Assembly (NCBI GenBank): GCA_903895005.1
Contig: CAITSH010000245.1
Span: forward strand, 1 to 14,252
DNA: 14,252 nt
Origin: an uncultured Pseudomonadota bacterium
GTDB taxonomy: Bacteria; Pseudomonadota; Gammaproteobacteria; Burkholderiales; SG8-39
Reading direction: 5' to 3'
The notes beneath the pieces are model-generated. The model was not told where the DNA came from, ran no database searches, and saw nothing but the letters and a program-made list of their open reading frames with translations. Within the stretch, counting starts at the first letter, position 1, and each line of letters begins with the position of its first letter. This document shows positions 6,103 through 13,522 of the stretch, piece by piece. Made by a program: the position numbers and the translations under genes.

Positions 6103-7281
6103 ATGAAACCCAGCGAATACCCTCTGAATGCCTTGATGCAGATAACCAACCGCCCGGACCTTGTGTTCGTTTCTGGCGAAGGTTCATGGCTGACTGACAG
6201 CGAAGGCCGCCGGTACCTGGACTTCATCCAAGGCTGGGCAGTGAACTGCCTCGGACACTCGCCCAAGGTCATGGTCGATGCCCTGACCGCGCAGGCAAAA
6301 ACACTGATCAATTGCAGCCCGGCGTTCTACAACGAGCCGTCTGCGCGGCTCGCGGAATTAATCGCATCGACGTCGGGGCTGGAGAGGGTGTTCTTTGCCA
6401 ATAGCGGCGCGGAAGCCAATGAAGGGGCAATAAAGCTCGCGCGCAAATGGGGTGGACTGCATCGCAAGGGCGCTTACAAGATCATCACCTTCGATCATGC
6501 GTTTCACGGACGCACCCTCGCCACCATGTCGGCGTCTGGCAAGCCTAACTGGGACAAGCTGTTCGAGCCCAAAGTGCCAGGCTTCCCCAAGGCAGACCTG
6601 AACGATCTTGCCTCGGTAAAGGCATTATTGGCGGACGACGTTGTCGCAATCATGCTCGAGCCGATCCAGGGTGAGGCCGGGGTGCTGCCCGCAACCGCCG
6701 AATTCCTGAGCGCTTTGCGCGAGCTGACAAAGCGCGAGGGTATGTTGCTCATTCTCGACGAGGTGCAGACTGGCATAGGTCGGACGGGGCGTTTGTACGG
6801 ATTTGAACACTCAGGGGTTCGTCCGGACATAATGACCCTAGGAAAAGGAATAGGCGGCGGCGTTCCTCTCGCCGCCCTCGTGGCATCGGAAGCGGTTTGT
6901 TGCTTCGAGCCTGGAGACCAAGGCGGCACTTACAACGGCAACGCTTTGATGGCGGCGGTCGGTTGCGCCGTGCTTGAAACGGTCGGCGCGCCGGCATTTC
7001 TAAAGCGCGTTAACGATGCAGGGGCGACTTTGCGCACTGGCTTAATTGCACTGTCGGTCAAGCACGGACTGGGCGAGGTGCGAGGGGATGGCTTGTTGCT
7101 TGCTCTTGAGCTCGGGCGCGACATCGGAACCGCGGTGGTGGAGCAGGCACGTGTCGAAGGGGTGTTACTCAATTCTCCGCGACCGGCAACCCTGCGTTTC
7201 ATGCCAGCGCTGAATGTTTCGGATTCTGAAATTAATCAGATGCTTCAATGCCTAGACAGCTTGCTCGCCCGGATCAAATAA
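6103..7281 (+). CDS. argD: Acetylornithine-type class III aminotransferase ArgD
   Basis: A 392-residue PLP-dependent class III aminotransferase, started at the ATG ([12 protein letters not shown]); a TTG six codons earlier is possible. Signatures in order: [12 protein letters not shown] (41-52), [18 protein letters not shown] (97-114), [18 protein letters not shown] (131-148), [14 protein letters not shown] (216-229, with Asp219 for the PLP ring nitrogen) and TLGKGIGGG (245-253, with Lys248 as the PLP Schiff-base lysine). This is the betaproteobacterial ArgD-like group. It transfers the amino group between glutamate and N-acetylglutamate semialdehyde in arginine synthesis, and often also serves as succinyldiaminopimelate aminotransferase in lysine synthesis. 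No other arg genes are nearby, so a GABA- or other omega-amino-acid role cannot be excluded. It ends overlapping the convergent TauE gene by 8 bases, and a terminator 66 bases upstream suggests controlled entry of transcription. Confidence 0.85.
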   Translation: MKPSEYPLNALMQITNRPDLVFVSGEGSWLTDSEGRRYLDFIQGWAVNCLGHSPKVMVDALTAQAKTLINCSPAFYNEPSARLAELIASTSGLERVFFANSGAEANEGAIKLARKWGGLHRKGAYKIITFDHAFHGRTLATMSASGKPNWDKLFEPKVPGFPKADLNDLASVKALLADDVVAIMLEPIQGEAGVLPATAEFLSALRELTKREGMLLILDEVQTGIGRTGRLYGFEHSGVRPDIMTLGKGIGGGVPLAALVASEAVCCFEPGDQGGTYNGNALMAAVGCAVLETVGAPAFLKRVNDAGATLRTGLIALSVKHGLGEVRGDGLLLALELGRDIGTAVVEQARVEGVLLNSPRPATLRFMPALNVSDSEINQMLQCLDSLLARIK

Positions 7282-8026
7282 GACCGCTAATCCCGTCCCA
7301 CAGGAGTTTTGTGCCGGTTAGAAAGAACGCTGCATAGATGATGCGAAAAAAACTCGTCGGGTCGATGCGTTTGTGGAGCCACACGCCCAGCCATGTTCCT
7401 GCCACGCCCAGGGGAATTAATGCGAGGGAGGTCATAAGGTTGCGGGTGTCAAACAGGTCAAGCCACCAGTAGGGGAGCAGCTTTGCGTAATTCATGCTTC
7501 CGAAAAAAATCAGCGATGTCGCCACGAACGCCGTCTTGTCGAGACGTTGTACCAGCAGGTACACCGAAAGCGGCGGGCCGCCGGCGTGGGCTACGAAACT
7601 GGTGAAACCGGAAATACTAGCCCAGAACCAGCCATGGGCATCGGACAGTTTCGGGCGTTCAACGCCGTCTCGTTTTGCGAGGTTGTAGGCGAGAAAACCG
7701 AGTGAGATCACGCCGAGCAGGACACGGATCCAGTCATTGTTGAGTTGCGTGAAGGTTAGCGTGCCGGCGACGATGCCTGCAAGCCCTGCCGGCACGATGA
7801 CCTTCATGACGTGCTTGTCCCATTTTCCCCAATAGGCTTGGAACCCTGTGAGATCCATGACGCAAAGCACAGGAAGCATGATGGCGGCGGCCTGAGGCGG
7901 CGCAATCGCGAGTGCCATGATCGGGACACCGAATCCCCCGACGCCACCGCCAAGGCCGCCCTTTGAAATTCCGGTCAGGATGACTGCAACAATGGAAACC
8001 AGCCAGAACCACGGATCGGTAATCAA
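7274..8026 (-). CDS. TauE/SafE-family membrane permease
   Basis: A 250-residue protein if started at the TTG reading [10 protein letters not shown]. The frame is open further upstream (to 8155), but that part is charged, Pro/Arg-rich and overlaps the end of the dehydrogenase gene; the TTG start gives the usual family length. The sequence begins with a membrane helix and the TauE-typical [20 protein letters not shown] (about residues 18-39). It shows roughly seven to eight hydrophobic segments with an internal two-fold layout, including [15 protein letters not shown] in the second half. TauE/SafE proteins are anion exporters or importers (sulfite, sulfoacetate, organic acids). Its place 73 bases after the tartrate/D-malate dehydrogenase gene on the same strand suggests transport linked to that substrate, which is an inference. 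The start overlaps the stop of a 19-codon frame by TTGA. Confidence 0.8.
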   Translation of the reverse strand: MITDPWFWLVSIVAVILTGISKGGLGGGVGGFGVPIMALAIAPPQAAAIMLPVLCVMDLTGFQAYWGKWDKHVMKVIVPAGLAGIVAGTLTFTQLNNDWIRVLLGVISLGFLAYNLAKRDGVERPKLSDAHGWFWASISGFTSFVAHAGGPPLSVYLLVQRLDKTAFVATSLIFFGSMNYAKLLPYWWLDLFDTRNLMTSLALIPLGVAGTWLGVWLHKRIDPTSFFRIIYAAFFLTGTKLLWDGISGLI

Positions 8027-8082
8027 GCGTGCGTTCCGGCCGGGGCGCCCGTTGTGCGGATAGTCTGGTACTTGATGTCCAT
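8023..8082 (-). CDS. Possible 19-residue coupling peptide before the TauE gene
   Basis: An ATG frame beginning MDIKYQTIRTT ends with a TGA that overlaps the TTG start of the permease gene (bases 8023-8026 read TTGA on the minus strand). It begins 18 bases after the dehydrogenase gene ends. A weak GGA lies upstream. Translating it would bring ribosomes to the poor TTG start. It may equally be chance, or the trace of an older N-terminus in another frame. Confidence 0.3.
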   Translation of the reverse strand: MDIKYQTIRTTGAPAGTHA

Positions 8083-8099
8083 TCTTTATTCCAGAGAGG

Positions 8100-9158
8100 T
8101 CAGAGGAGGGAGCAGACGGCCTTGGTGACCTCCGCCGTGGTGGCTTTGCCGCCAAGGTCAGGGGTGAATATTTTTCGCGCCGTCACCGATTCAATAGCCT
8201 TCATCAACTGTTTCGCCGCGGCGGTTTCGCCAAGATGCTCAAGCATCATCGCGGCTGTCCAGAAGGTGGCGATCGGGTTGGCAATGCCCTTGCCGGTTAT
8301 GTCGAAGGCCGAACCGTGGATCGGTTCGAACATCGAGGGAAACCCGCGCCCGGGGTTGAGGTTTGCAGTCGGGGCGATGCCGAGACTGCCCGACAGGGCG
8401 GCGGCAAGGTCAGAGAGGATGTCGGCGTGGAGGTTTGACGCAACGATGACGTCAAGCGATTCCGGTTTGCCAACCATCAGGGTGGTGACCGCATCAACGA
8501 GGACGCGTTGTGTCTTCACCTTCGGGTATTCCCCGGCCACTTCGTAAAATATCTCGTCCCAAAGTACCATTCCATGTCGCTGGGCATTGGATTTTGTCAC
8601 CAGCGTGAGATGACGGCGTGGCCGTTTCATGGCCAGCTCAAAGGCGAATCGGTGTATGCGCGCCGCACCGCTTCGCGTGAATACCGATGTCTCGGTCGCC
8701 AATTCCTCTGGCAATCCGCGGTGTACGCGCCCCCCCGAGCCAGAATACTCACCTTCGGAATTTTCCCGGATGATGACCCAATCTATGTTCTCGGCGTTTC
8801 GCAGCGGGCTTTGCACACCAGGCAGGACACGCGCCGGCCGTACGTTGGCATATTGGTCGAATCCCTGGCAGATGGGAAGGCGCAGGCCCCACAGAGAAAT
8901 GTGGTCCGGCACCTTGGGCGATCCCACCGCGCCGAAAAAAATCGCATCGAATTTCTTCAACTGTTCAAGGCCGCCTTCGGGGATGTACCACCCGCGGCGC
9001 AGGTACAGGTCGCTGTCCCATCCAAATGTTTTAAAGCTGAATGCAAACCGGCCGGAGTTCCGGGCGATTCCGTTAAGCACCCGAATGCCCGCGGGGATGA
9101 CTTCCTTGCCTATGCCGTCGCCGGGAATCGCTGCGATTCGGTACAATTTTTTTGCCAT
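8100..9158 (-). CDS. ttuC: Tartrate/D-malate-type dehydrogenase (isocitrate/isopropylmalate dehydrogenase family)
   Basis: A 352-residue NAD-dependent beta-decarboxylating dehydrogenase. The N-terminus IAAIPGDGIGKEV is the family hallmark. PDHISLWGLRLPICQGFDQYANVRP (residues 84-108) separates the tartrate/D-malate group (TtuC, DmlA/YeaU) from isopropylmalate dehydrogenase. Active-site residues in the expected places are Arg131 and Tyr138 (RENSEGEYSG), Lys189 (TKSN), Asp222 (VDAV), and Asp246 and Asp250 (ADILSD), which hold the divalent metal. The nucleotide loop HGSAFDITGKGIANP differs from the common GSAPDIAGKG by Pro to Phe. It would oxidise tartrate or decarboxylate D-malate in the cytoplasm. 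It is the first gene of a minus-strand pair with a TauE/SafE permease; no clear ribosome binding site precedes the ATG. The exact substrate is uncertain. Confidence 0.85.
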   Translation of the reverse strand: MAKKLYRIAAIPGDGIGKEVIPAGIRVLNGIARNSGRFAFSFKTFGWDSDLYLRRGWYIPEGGLEQLKKFDAIFFGAVGSPKVPDHISLWGLRLPICQGFDQYANVRPARVLPGVQSPLRNAENIDWVIIRENSEGEYSGSGGRVHRGLPEELATETSVFTRSGAARIHRFAFELAMKRPRRHLTLVTKSNAQRHGMVLWDEIFYEVAGEYPKVKTQRVLVDAVTTLMVGKPESLDVIVASNLHADILSDLAAALSGSLGIAPTANLNPGRGFPSMFEPIHGSAFDITGKGIANPIATFWTAAMMLEHLGETAAAKQLMKAIESVTARKIFTPDLGGKATTAEVTKAVCSLL

Positions 9159-9313
9159 GACGATGCGGGATTGGTGACAGAGCGGTGATTGCGTGGACTT
9201 CGCATGGTGTACGCACGGCGCATTTGCGTCAAGGCGGGCAGTGGCAGGTCCCCTGATAGGCTAGAATCGTCCCACACCTTCCCGTGCTTCCCGCAGCCTC
9301 AGTTTTGCCAGCC

Positions 9314-9988
9314 ATGAATCTTCTCGCCATTGAAACCTCGACCGAATACCTCTCCCTCGCTGCATCCCGCGACGAACGTGTAACCGAGAGGTCCATGCTG
9401 GCCGGGCAGCGCCATTCGGAATTGTTGATTGACGAAATTGACGCGCTGCTAGCTGCCGCGGGGCTCGGTGTTGGAGAAATAGATGCGGTGGTGTTCGGTG
9501 CCGGCCCTGGCTCATTCACCGGTTTGCGTATTGCATGCGGGGCGGCGCAGGGCCTTGCGTTGGCGCGCGGTATTGCTTTGATTCCGGTGGGTAGCCTCGA
9601 GGCAGTGGCAGAGGGCTCTCATTCGGAAAAGGTGATCGTTTGCCTGGATGCCAGGATGGGCGAGGTGTACCATGGAGCTTATGTACGCAGCGGGAACGTT
9701 CAATGGGAGGAGGTATCGCCGCCCGGCCTGTTTGCTCCGGCAGACGTTCCTCTCCTGTCCGGTCACGCGTGGACGGGATGCGGGAGTGGCTTTGGTGTTC
9801 ATTCCGGGGTGTTGCGGCAGCGCTATGGCGCCTCGCTTGCGGCAATCCTGCCAGATCTCGTTCCGCAGGCCGGCCCAATGCTGCGCCTTGCCGGCCCGCG
9901 TTTTCTGCGCGGAGAGGCTATTGATCCTGCTATGGCGGCTCCGTTTTACATTCGTGACAAAGTCGCGCTGAAAACCAGCGAACGCTGA
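9314..9988 (+). CDS. tsaB: tRNA t6A37 threonylcarbamoyltransferase subunit TsaB
   Basis: A 224-residue ASKHA-fold protein. The start MNLLAIETSTEYLSLA, the loop HSELLIDEID and the block VVFGAGPGSFTGLRIACGAAQGLA (residues 59-82) are diagnostic for TsaB (YeaZ). TsaB is the catalytically inactive partner that, with TsaD and TsaE, transfers the threonylcarbamoyl group to A37 of ANN-decoding tRNAs. The C-terminal part (about 100-224) is variable, as usual. The ATG at 9314 matches the normal N-terminus; an upstream in-frame codon at 9284 would add ten unrelated residues. It is the first gene of an operon with rimI (19-base gap) and udg. A TAGAAT at about 9261-9266 may be its -10 element, without a good -35. 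Confidence 0.93.
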   Translation: MNLLAIETSTEYLSLAASRDERVTERSMLAGQRHSELLIDEIDALLAAAGLGVGEIDAVVFGAGPGSFTGLRIACGAAQGLALARGIALIPVGSLEAVAEGSHSEKVIVCLDARMGEVYHGAYVRSGNVQWEEVSPPGLFAPADVPLLSGHAWTGCGSGFGVHSGVLRQRYGASLAAILPDLVPQAGPMLRLAGPRFLRGEAIDPAMAAPFYIRDKVALKTSER

Positions 9989-10007
9989 ATACAACTTTCC
10001 GGCTGCC

Positions 10008-10469
10008 ATGAGCGCTGTATTGCAATCCCAACCCAGGCTGCGACCGATGCAACCGACTGATCTTGACGCGGTGATGCAGATCGAACAGGACATTTACGAA
10101 TTTCCCTGGACCGTCGGCAACTTCCGCGATTCGCTCGCCGCAGGCTATCAATGCTGGTTGTACGAAACCGATCGGGAAATCATCGGCTACGCAGTACTTA
10201 TCCATGCGGCGGGCGAGGCGCATTTGCTTAATCTGAGCATTGCTGCGCGCTTGCAGCGCAAGGGCTATGGTGGTCGCCTTCTAGAGCAAGTCCTGGCATC
10301 GGCGCGGGAGTATGGTGCGGCGCAACTGTTTCTCGAGGTTCGAACGTCGAACACGGCAGCGAAGGGACTCTATGTGAAGCATGGTTTTTCACAAATCGGG
10401 CTTCGACGCAATTATTACCCCGCACGCAATGGTCGGGAGGACGCGAGCGTGCTCGCGCGCACTCTGTGA
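10008..10469 (+). CDS. rimI: Ribosomal protein S18-alanine N-acetyltransferase RimI
   Basis: A 153-residue GNAT protein. Early EQDIYEFPWTVGNFRDSL (residues 26-43) and the acetyl-CoA pyrophosphate loop RLQRKGYGGRLL (81-92) are typical of RimI. FLEVRTSNTAAKGLYVKHGF (108-127) contains the expected catalytic Glu110 and Tyr122, and the RRNYYPARNGREDA ending closes the match. RimI acetylates the N-terminal alanine of ribosomal protein S18. It follows tsaB by 19 bases, the common proteobacterial pairing, and overlaps the udg start by four bases (GTGA, 10466-10469). Confidence 0.94.
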   Translation: MSAVLQSQPRLRPMQPTDLDAVMQIEQDIYEFPWTVGNFRDSLAAGYQCWLYETDREIIGYAVLIHAAGEAHLLNLSIAARLQRKGYGGRLLEQVLASAREYGAAQLFLEVRTSNTAAKGLYVKHGFSQIGLRRNYYPARNGREDASVLARTL

Positions 10470-11230
10470 CTCCCCGTCGCGGCATGGTGCTCGAAGAATT
10501 GGGGCTTGCCCCGGTCTGGCGCCTTCGTGACCGTCCGGTGCAGGGGAGCGCCGGGGCGGTGACGCTTGGCTTGCCCGAGTCACCGGTCGTGTCCGACATT
10601 GCGAAATCGTCCCCTGCACCCGATTCACAAGATCGCGCCTTGCGCATTGCGCGAATGGAGTGGCCTGATCTACGCGTATGTGTGGCGAGTTGCGAGGCCT
10701 GCGAATTGCACAAGTCGCGTAAAAACACGGTATTCGGTGCTGGAGACCAGAATGCGGATTGGATGCTTATTGGCGAAGCGCCGGGAGTCGAGGAAGATGT
10801 GAGCGGTGAGCCGCTCGTGGGCCAGGCCGGGCAATTGTTAGACAACATGATCGGCGCGATCGGGCTGGCGCGGGGAAAGAACGTCTATATTTCCAACGTA
10901 TTGAAATGCCGTCCTCCTGGAAACCGGAATCCCGATTTGGCCGAGGTGGCGCAGTGCAAACCGCATCTGTTGCGGCAGGTGAGCCTCGTACGGCCCAAAC
11001 TCATTCTCGCCATGGGACGGTTTTCGGTGCAGGCCTTGCTGGGAACCGATGCGACGATTGCCAGCCTTCGAGGGCGATTGCACGAATATCAAGGTGTGCC
11101 GATGATTGTCACCTACCATCCGGATTACCTTTTGCAAACGTTGGCCGACAAAACCAAGGCCTGGGAAGATTTGTGTCTTGCACGTGAAACGATGCAGGGC
11201 TTGCTTTCGGCCGGACAGCCCCAATCTTGA
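10466..11230 (+). CDS. udg: Family 4 uracil-DNA glycosylase (4Fe-4S type)
   Basis: A 254-residue protein started at the GTG that overlaps the rimI stop; a later ATG at 10484 (MVLEELGL) is also plausible. The catalytic domain, from about residue 70, contains Cys76-x2-Cys79, Cys148 and Cys164, the four-cysteine spacing of iron-sulfur family 4 UDGs. GEAPGVEEDVSGEPLVGQAG (103-122), NVLKCRPPGNRNP (144-156) and TYHPDYLL (216-223) are the uracil-binding and DNA-contact motifs. It removes uracil from DNA in base excision repair. The first 65 residues are a weakly conserved extension that starts with an 'ELGLAPVWRLR' helix, as seen in related betaproteobacterial proteins. It is the last gene of the tsaB-rimI-udg operon. 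Confidence 0.92.
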   Translation: MTPRRGMVLEELGLAPVWRLRDRPVQGSAGAVTLGLPESPVVSDIAKSSPAPDSQDRALRIARMEWPDLRVCVASCEACELHKSRKNTVFGAGDQNADWMLIGEAPGVEEDVSGEPLVGQAGQLLDNMIGAIGLARGKNVYISNVLKCRPPGNRNPDLAEVAQCKPHLLRQVSLVRPKLILAMGRFSVQALLGTDATIASLRGRLHEYQGVPMIVTYHPDYLLQTLADKTKAWEDLCLARETMQGLLSAGQPQS

Positions 11231-11282
11231 TCGGTAGTCACACTTCCGAAAAATGCGAATTACAAGGCAACGGGTTAATAAC

Positions 11283-11288
11283 GGGAGG
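11283..11288 (+). promoter_or_regulatory. Ribosome binding site of lemA
   Basis: GGGAGG lies 9 bases before the ATG at 11298 and selects it over the upstream in-frame codons. Confidence 0.7.
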
Positions 11289-11297
11289 CTCTCCATC

Positions 11298-11918
11298 ATG
11301 GGCGGACTTCGTTTTTTTGTGGTCGTAGTTCTTGCAGCTTCTCTTGCTGGTTGCGGCTACAACGAGATCCAAAGGCTGGATGAACAGGTCAAATCCGGCT
11401 GGGCGGAAGTGCTGAACCAGTACCAGCGGCGGGCTGACTTGGTGCCAAACCTCGTCGCAACCGTGAAGGGATTTGCAGCCCAGGAGGTGCAGGTCTACAC
11501 CCAGGTGACGGAGGCACGCTCGCGCGTAGGCAGCATCCAGGCGACGCCAGAACTGGTCAACGACCCGGCGGCTTTCAAGCGATTCCAAGACGCCCAAGCG
11601 GGAATGAGCAGCGCCTTGTCGCGTCTGCTGGCGATTTCCGAGGCGTATCCGCAGCTCAAATCGGACCAGAATTTCCGCGATTTACAGGCTCAGCTCGAGG
11701 GCACGGAAAATCGCATCTCCGTGGCACGTAATCGCTACATCAAAAATGTGCAGGAATATAACGTCTTGATACGCCAGTTTCCGGTCAACCTGACGGCGAT
11801 GGCGTTCAGCTACCCGATCAAGGTCAGTTTCTCCGTTGAAAATGAAAAGGCCATATCAAGCGCGCCAGAGGTGAAGTTTGATGCTCCACTCAAGGCGTTA
11901 CCTGCGGCTGCCAAGTAG
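11298..11918 (+). CDS. lemA: LemA family lipoprotein
   Basis: A 206-residue protein. The signal peptide (residues 1-18) ends in the lipobox LAGC, so Cys19 is lipidated. The mature part has the LemA hallmark YNEIQRLDEQVKSGWAEVLNQYQRRADLVPNLVATVKGF (about 21-59), long helices, and RNRYIKNVQEYNVLIRQFPVNLTAM with the family ending SFSVENEKAISSAPEVKF. LemA proteins form helical bundles at the membrane; their biochemical role is not settled. The gene starts 67 bases after udg and is followed after 5 bases by a TPM-domain gene. The lemA-TPM pairing is very common, and a joint role in envelope stress or protein quality control has been suggested. Confidence 0.93.
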   Translation: MGGLRFFVVVVLAASLAGCGYNEIQRLDEQVKSGWAEVLNQYQRRADLVPNLVATVKGFAAQEVQVYTQVTEARSRVGSIQATPELVNDPAAFKRFQDAQAGMSSALSRLLAISEAYPQLKSDQNFRDLQAQLEGTENRISVARNRYIKNVQEYNVLIRQFPVNLTAMAFSYPIKVSFSVENEKAISSAPEVKFDAPLKALPAAAK

Positions 11919-11923
11919 GCGCG

Positions 11924-12793
11924 ATGTCAATGCCTCGTCGGCTACTGCGCTGGCTGTTGGTGGCCGGCATGGCCTCATGGCTCATTTCGAGCCACGCGCA
12001 GGTTGCCCTTCCTCCGCTCAACGCGCGGGTCACCGACCTGACCCGAACGCTCAGTCCGGCGCAAGTTTCCGGCCTTGAAGATTTGCTTCGGGCTTTTGAG
12101 GCTAGAAAAGGCAGCCAGATCGCCGTGCTGATGCTGCACAGCACCCAGCCGGAGCCGATCGAACAGTTTTCAATTCGTCTCGCCGAAGCGTGGAAGCTTG
12201 GTCGTGCCAGGGTCGATGACGGGGTGATTCTCGTTGTTGCCAAGGACGACCGGCGCCTGCGCATTGAGGTGGGCTACGGCCTCGAGGGTGTGATTCCCGA
12301 TGCGCAAGCCAAACGCATCATCGACGAAATCATCACGCCCCGGTTGCGTGAAGGCGACTTCAATGGGGGTATTCGCGGCGGCGTCGAGGCGATGCAGAAG
12401 CTGATTGATGGGGAAGCGTTGCCAGATTCGGTCAAGCAGGCGGCCGCGGCACGGGGCGGTGATCTCGAATCGATGCTGGTCATCGGGATCACGGTAACGA
12501 TGATGCTGGGGGCGATGCTGGGCGGACTGCTGCGTAGCCTCCTCGGGAAGCTCGCGGGTTCGGTCGTTACCGGTGTTTTTGTCGGAATTGCGGCCTGGAT
12601 GATCGTCGGTGGCCTTATGGTCGGCATTGTGGCCGGTGTGCTCGCATTTTTGTTCGCTCTCATCTTTGGTGGGGCACGCGGAGTTCCAATCAACATTGGG
12701 GGCGGAGGGTTCGGCGGCGGTAATTCCTCGGACGGCGGATTCAGCGGCAGCGGGGGTGGTTTCGGTGGTGGCGGGGCCTCCGGGCGCTGGTAG
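11924..12793 (+). CDS. TPM-domain membrane protein with glycine-rich tail (YgcG-like)
   Basis: A 289-residue protein. Signal peptide residues 1-25, with cleavage expected after SSHA. The TPM domain (about 33-155) is recognisable from VTDLTRTLSPAQ, GSQIAVLMLHST, DDGVILVVAKDDRRLRIEVGYGLEGVIPDAQAKRII and FNGGIRGGVEAM. Three hydrophobic segments span about residues 183-250, and the last 35 residues are a Gly/Ser-rich tail ending GRW. The TPM domain faces the periplasm; it has been linked to phosphatase activity in plants and to photosystem assembly, but the bacterial role is unclear. It begins 5 bases after lemA and is followed by a second TPM gene, so the three form one transcription unit. A second ATG two codons in is an equally possible start. 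Confidence 0.9.
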   Translation: MSMPRRLLRWLLVAGMASWLISSHAQVALPPLNARVTDLTRTLSPAQVSGLEDLLRAFEARKGSQIAVLMLHSTQPEPIEQFSIRLAEAWKLGRARVDDGVILVVAKDDRRLRIEVGYGLEGVIPDAQAKRIIDEIITPRLREGDFNGGIRGGVEAMQKLIDGEALPDSVKQAAAARGGDLESMLVIGITVTMMLGAMLGGLLRSLLGKLAGSVVTGVFVGIAAWMIVGGLMVGIVAGVLAFLFALIFGGARGVPINIGGGGFGGGNSSDGGFSGSGGGFGGGGASGRW

Positions 12794-12826
12794 TCGCGAA
12801 GGCGGGAGGGCATTCTGGTTAAATTA

Positions 12827-13333
12827 TTGGTACGGGTCTGGTGGCATCTCGTGATTGACCAATGGCTGGTCGGTCGCGCACTCACGGCCGCGAACTTGAA
12901 GGCTATCCGCGCCGTCGTAACAGACCAGGAGCGACGCCACTCTGGTGAGCTTCGCTTTGCGGTGGAAGGGGGCTTGCCGCTCCGGCATTTCCTTCTCGGG
13001 CAGAGTGCGCGCGCGCGCGCCGTGGAATGCTTTGCCGAGTTGGGTATCTGGGACACCTCTTGCAATAACGGCGTGCTGATTTACCTCCTGCTTGCGGACC
13101 GGCGTGTTGAAATTGTTGCTGACCGCGGAATCCATTCGCGCATAGGCACCGGCACTTGGGAACTCATCTGCGGCGAGATGCAGCGCGATTTCGCCCATGG
13201 ACGTTTCGAGGAGGGTGTTACAAAAGGTCTTGCATCGGTTAGTGACCTATTGGCAATGCATTTTCCACATTGCGGTGACGATCTCAATGAGCTGCCGGAT
13301 GACCCCGTCATAATTGGATCCGCTGATCGGTAA
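12827..13333 (+). CDS. Second TPM-domain protein, without signal peptide
   Basis: A 168-residue protein from a TTG. The good Shine-Dalgarno GGAGG at 12805-12809 better fits an in-frame CTG at 12815 (giving MVKLLVRVWWHL), so the true start may be there. No ATG is available in this region. The TPM fold is recognisable from ERRHSGELRFAVEGGLPL, ELGIWDTSCNNGVLIYLLLADRRVEIVADRGIHSRIG and FEEGVTKGLASVSDLLAMHFP. Unlike the previous gene there is no signal peptide, membrane segment or Gly-rich tail, only a hydrophobic N-terminal helix. This is the usual small third gene of the lemA-TPM-TPM block in betaproteobacteria. Function is unknown. Its 3' end lies inside a large inverted repeat. Confidence 0.85.
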   Translation: MVRVWWHLVIDQWLVGRALTAANLKAIRAVVTDQERRHSGELRFAVEGGLPLRHFLLGQSARARAVECFAELGIWDTSCNNGVLIYLLLADRRVEIVADRGIHSRIGTGTWELICGEMQRDFAHGRFEEGVTKGLASVSDLLAMHFPHCGDDLNELPDDPVIIGSADR

Positions 13334-13372
13334 TGTAAGTCCGGGTATTGGTGTACCGACCCAATTATGACG
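13306..13372 (+). repeat. Perfect 12-bp inverted repeat across the TPM gene stop
   Basis: CGTCATAATTGG (13306-13317) and CCAATTATGACG (13361-13372) are exact inverse copies separated by 43 bases. Inside, TCGGTA (13327-13332) and TACCGA (13354-13359) form a second stem. The stop codon TAA is at 13331-13333, within the inner stem. It could be a transcript-end structure, a protein-binding site or the remains of a small mobile repeat. Confidence 0.7.
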
Positions 13373-13374
13373 CT

Positions 13375-13389
13375 GCGCCAATCTGGCGC
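13375..13389 (+). other. Short hairpin GCGCCA/TGGCGC
   Basis: A perfect 6-bp stem with a three-base loop, starting 2 bases after the large inverted repeat, so the two could stack in RNA. It is followed by TACTTTAAAAT rather than a T-tract. It may be part of a 3' end structure of the lemA block. Confidence 0.35.
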
Positions 13390-13411
13390 GTACTTTAAAA
13401 TCCCCCCCTGT

Positions 13412-13431
13412 CCTGCCGCAGTCCCGGCAGG
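13412..13431 (+). terminator. Weak terminator-like stem-loop
   Basis: CCTGCCG (13412-13418) pairs with CGGCAGG (13425-13431) around a six-base loop and is followed by TTTGAATT. The stem is strong but the T-tract is poor, so termination would be partial. It separates the lemA block from the sensor gene. Confidence 0.4.
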
Positions 13432-13522
13432 TTTGAATTGATCCGACCAATATGCGAACGCTTCCCATAATGAATTTTTTTGCGGTTACCGGATGGGCGC
13501 GCCTTAGACCGGGCATTCGGAA

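Noticed and set aside
8027..8155. Upstream 43 codons of the permease frame
   Set aside because: They are charged and Pro/Arg-rich, overlap the dehydrogenase gene, and would put a non-membrane tail before the first helix. The TTG at 8026 gives normal family length.
9138..9152. GTACAATTTTTTT near the start of the dehydrogenase gene as a promoter or terminator
   Set aside because: On the minus strand this is simply the coding sequence for the N-terminus (Lys-Lys-Leu-Tyr). There is no stem before the T run and no -35 match worth reporting.
10228..10848. Minus-strand frame of 206 codons opposite rimI and udg
   Set aside because: A shadow of two clearly real genes, with no recognisable domain.
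12274..13065. Long minus-strand frame of 263 codons rich in Pro
   Set aside because: It is the antisense image of the TPM gene; the Pro-rich stretch mirrors the Gly-rich tail (GGN read as NCC). No family resemblance or start signal.
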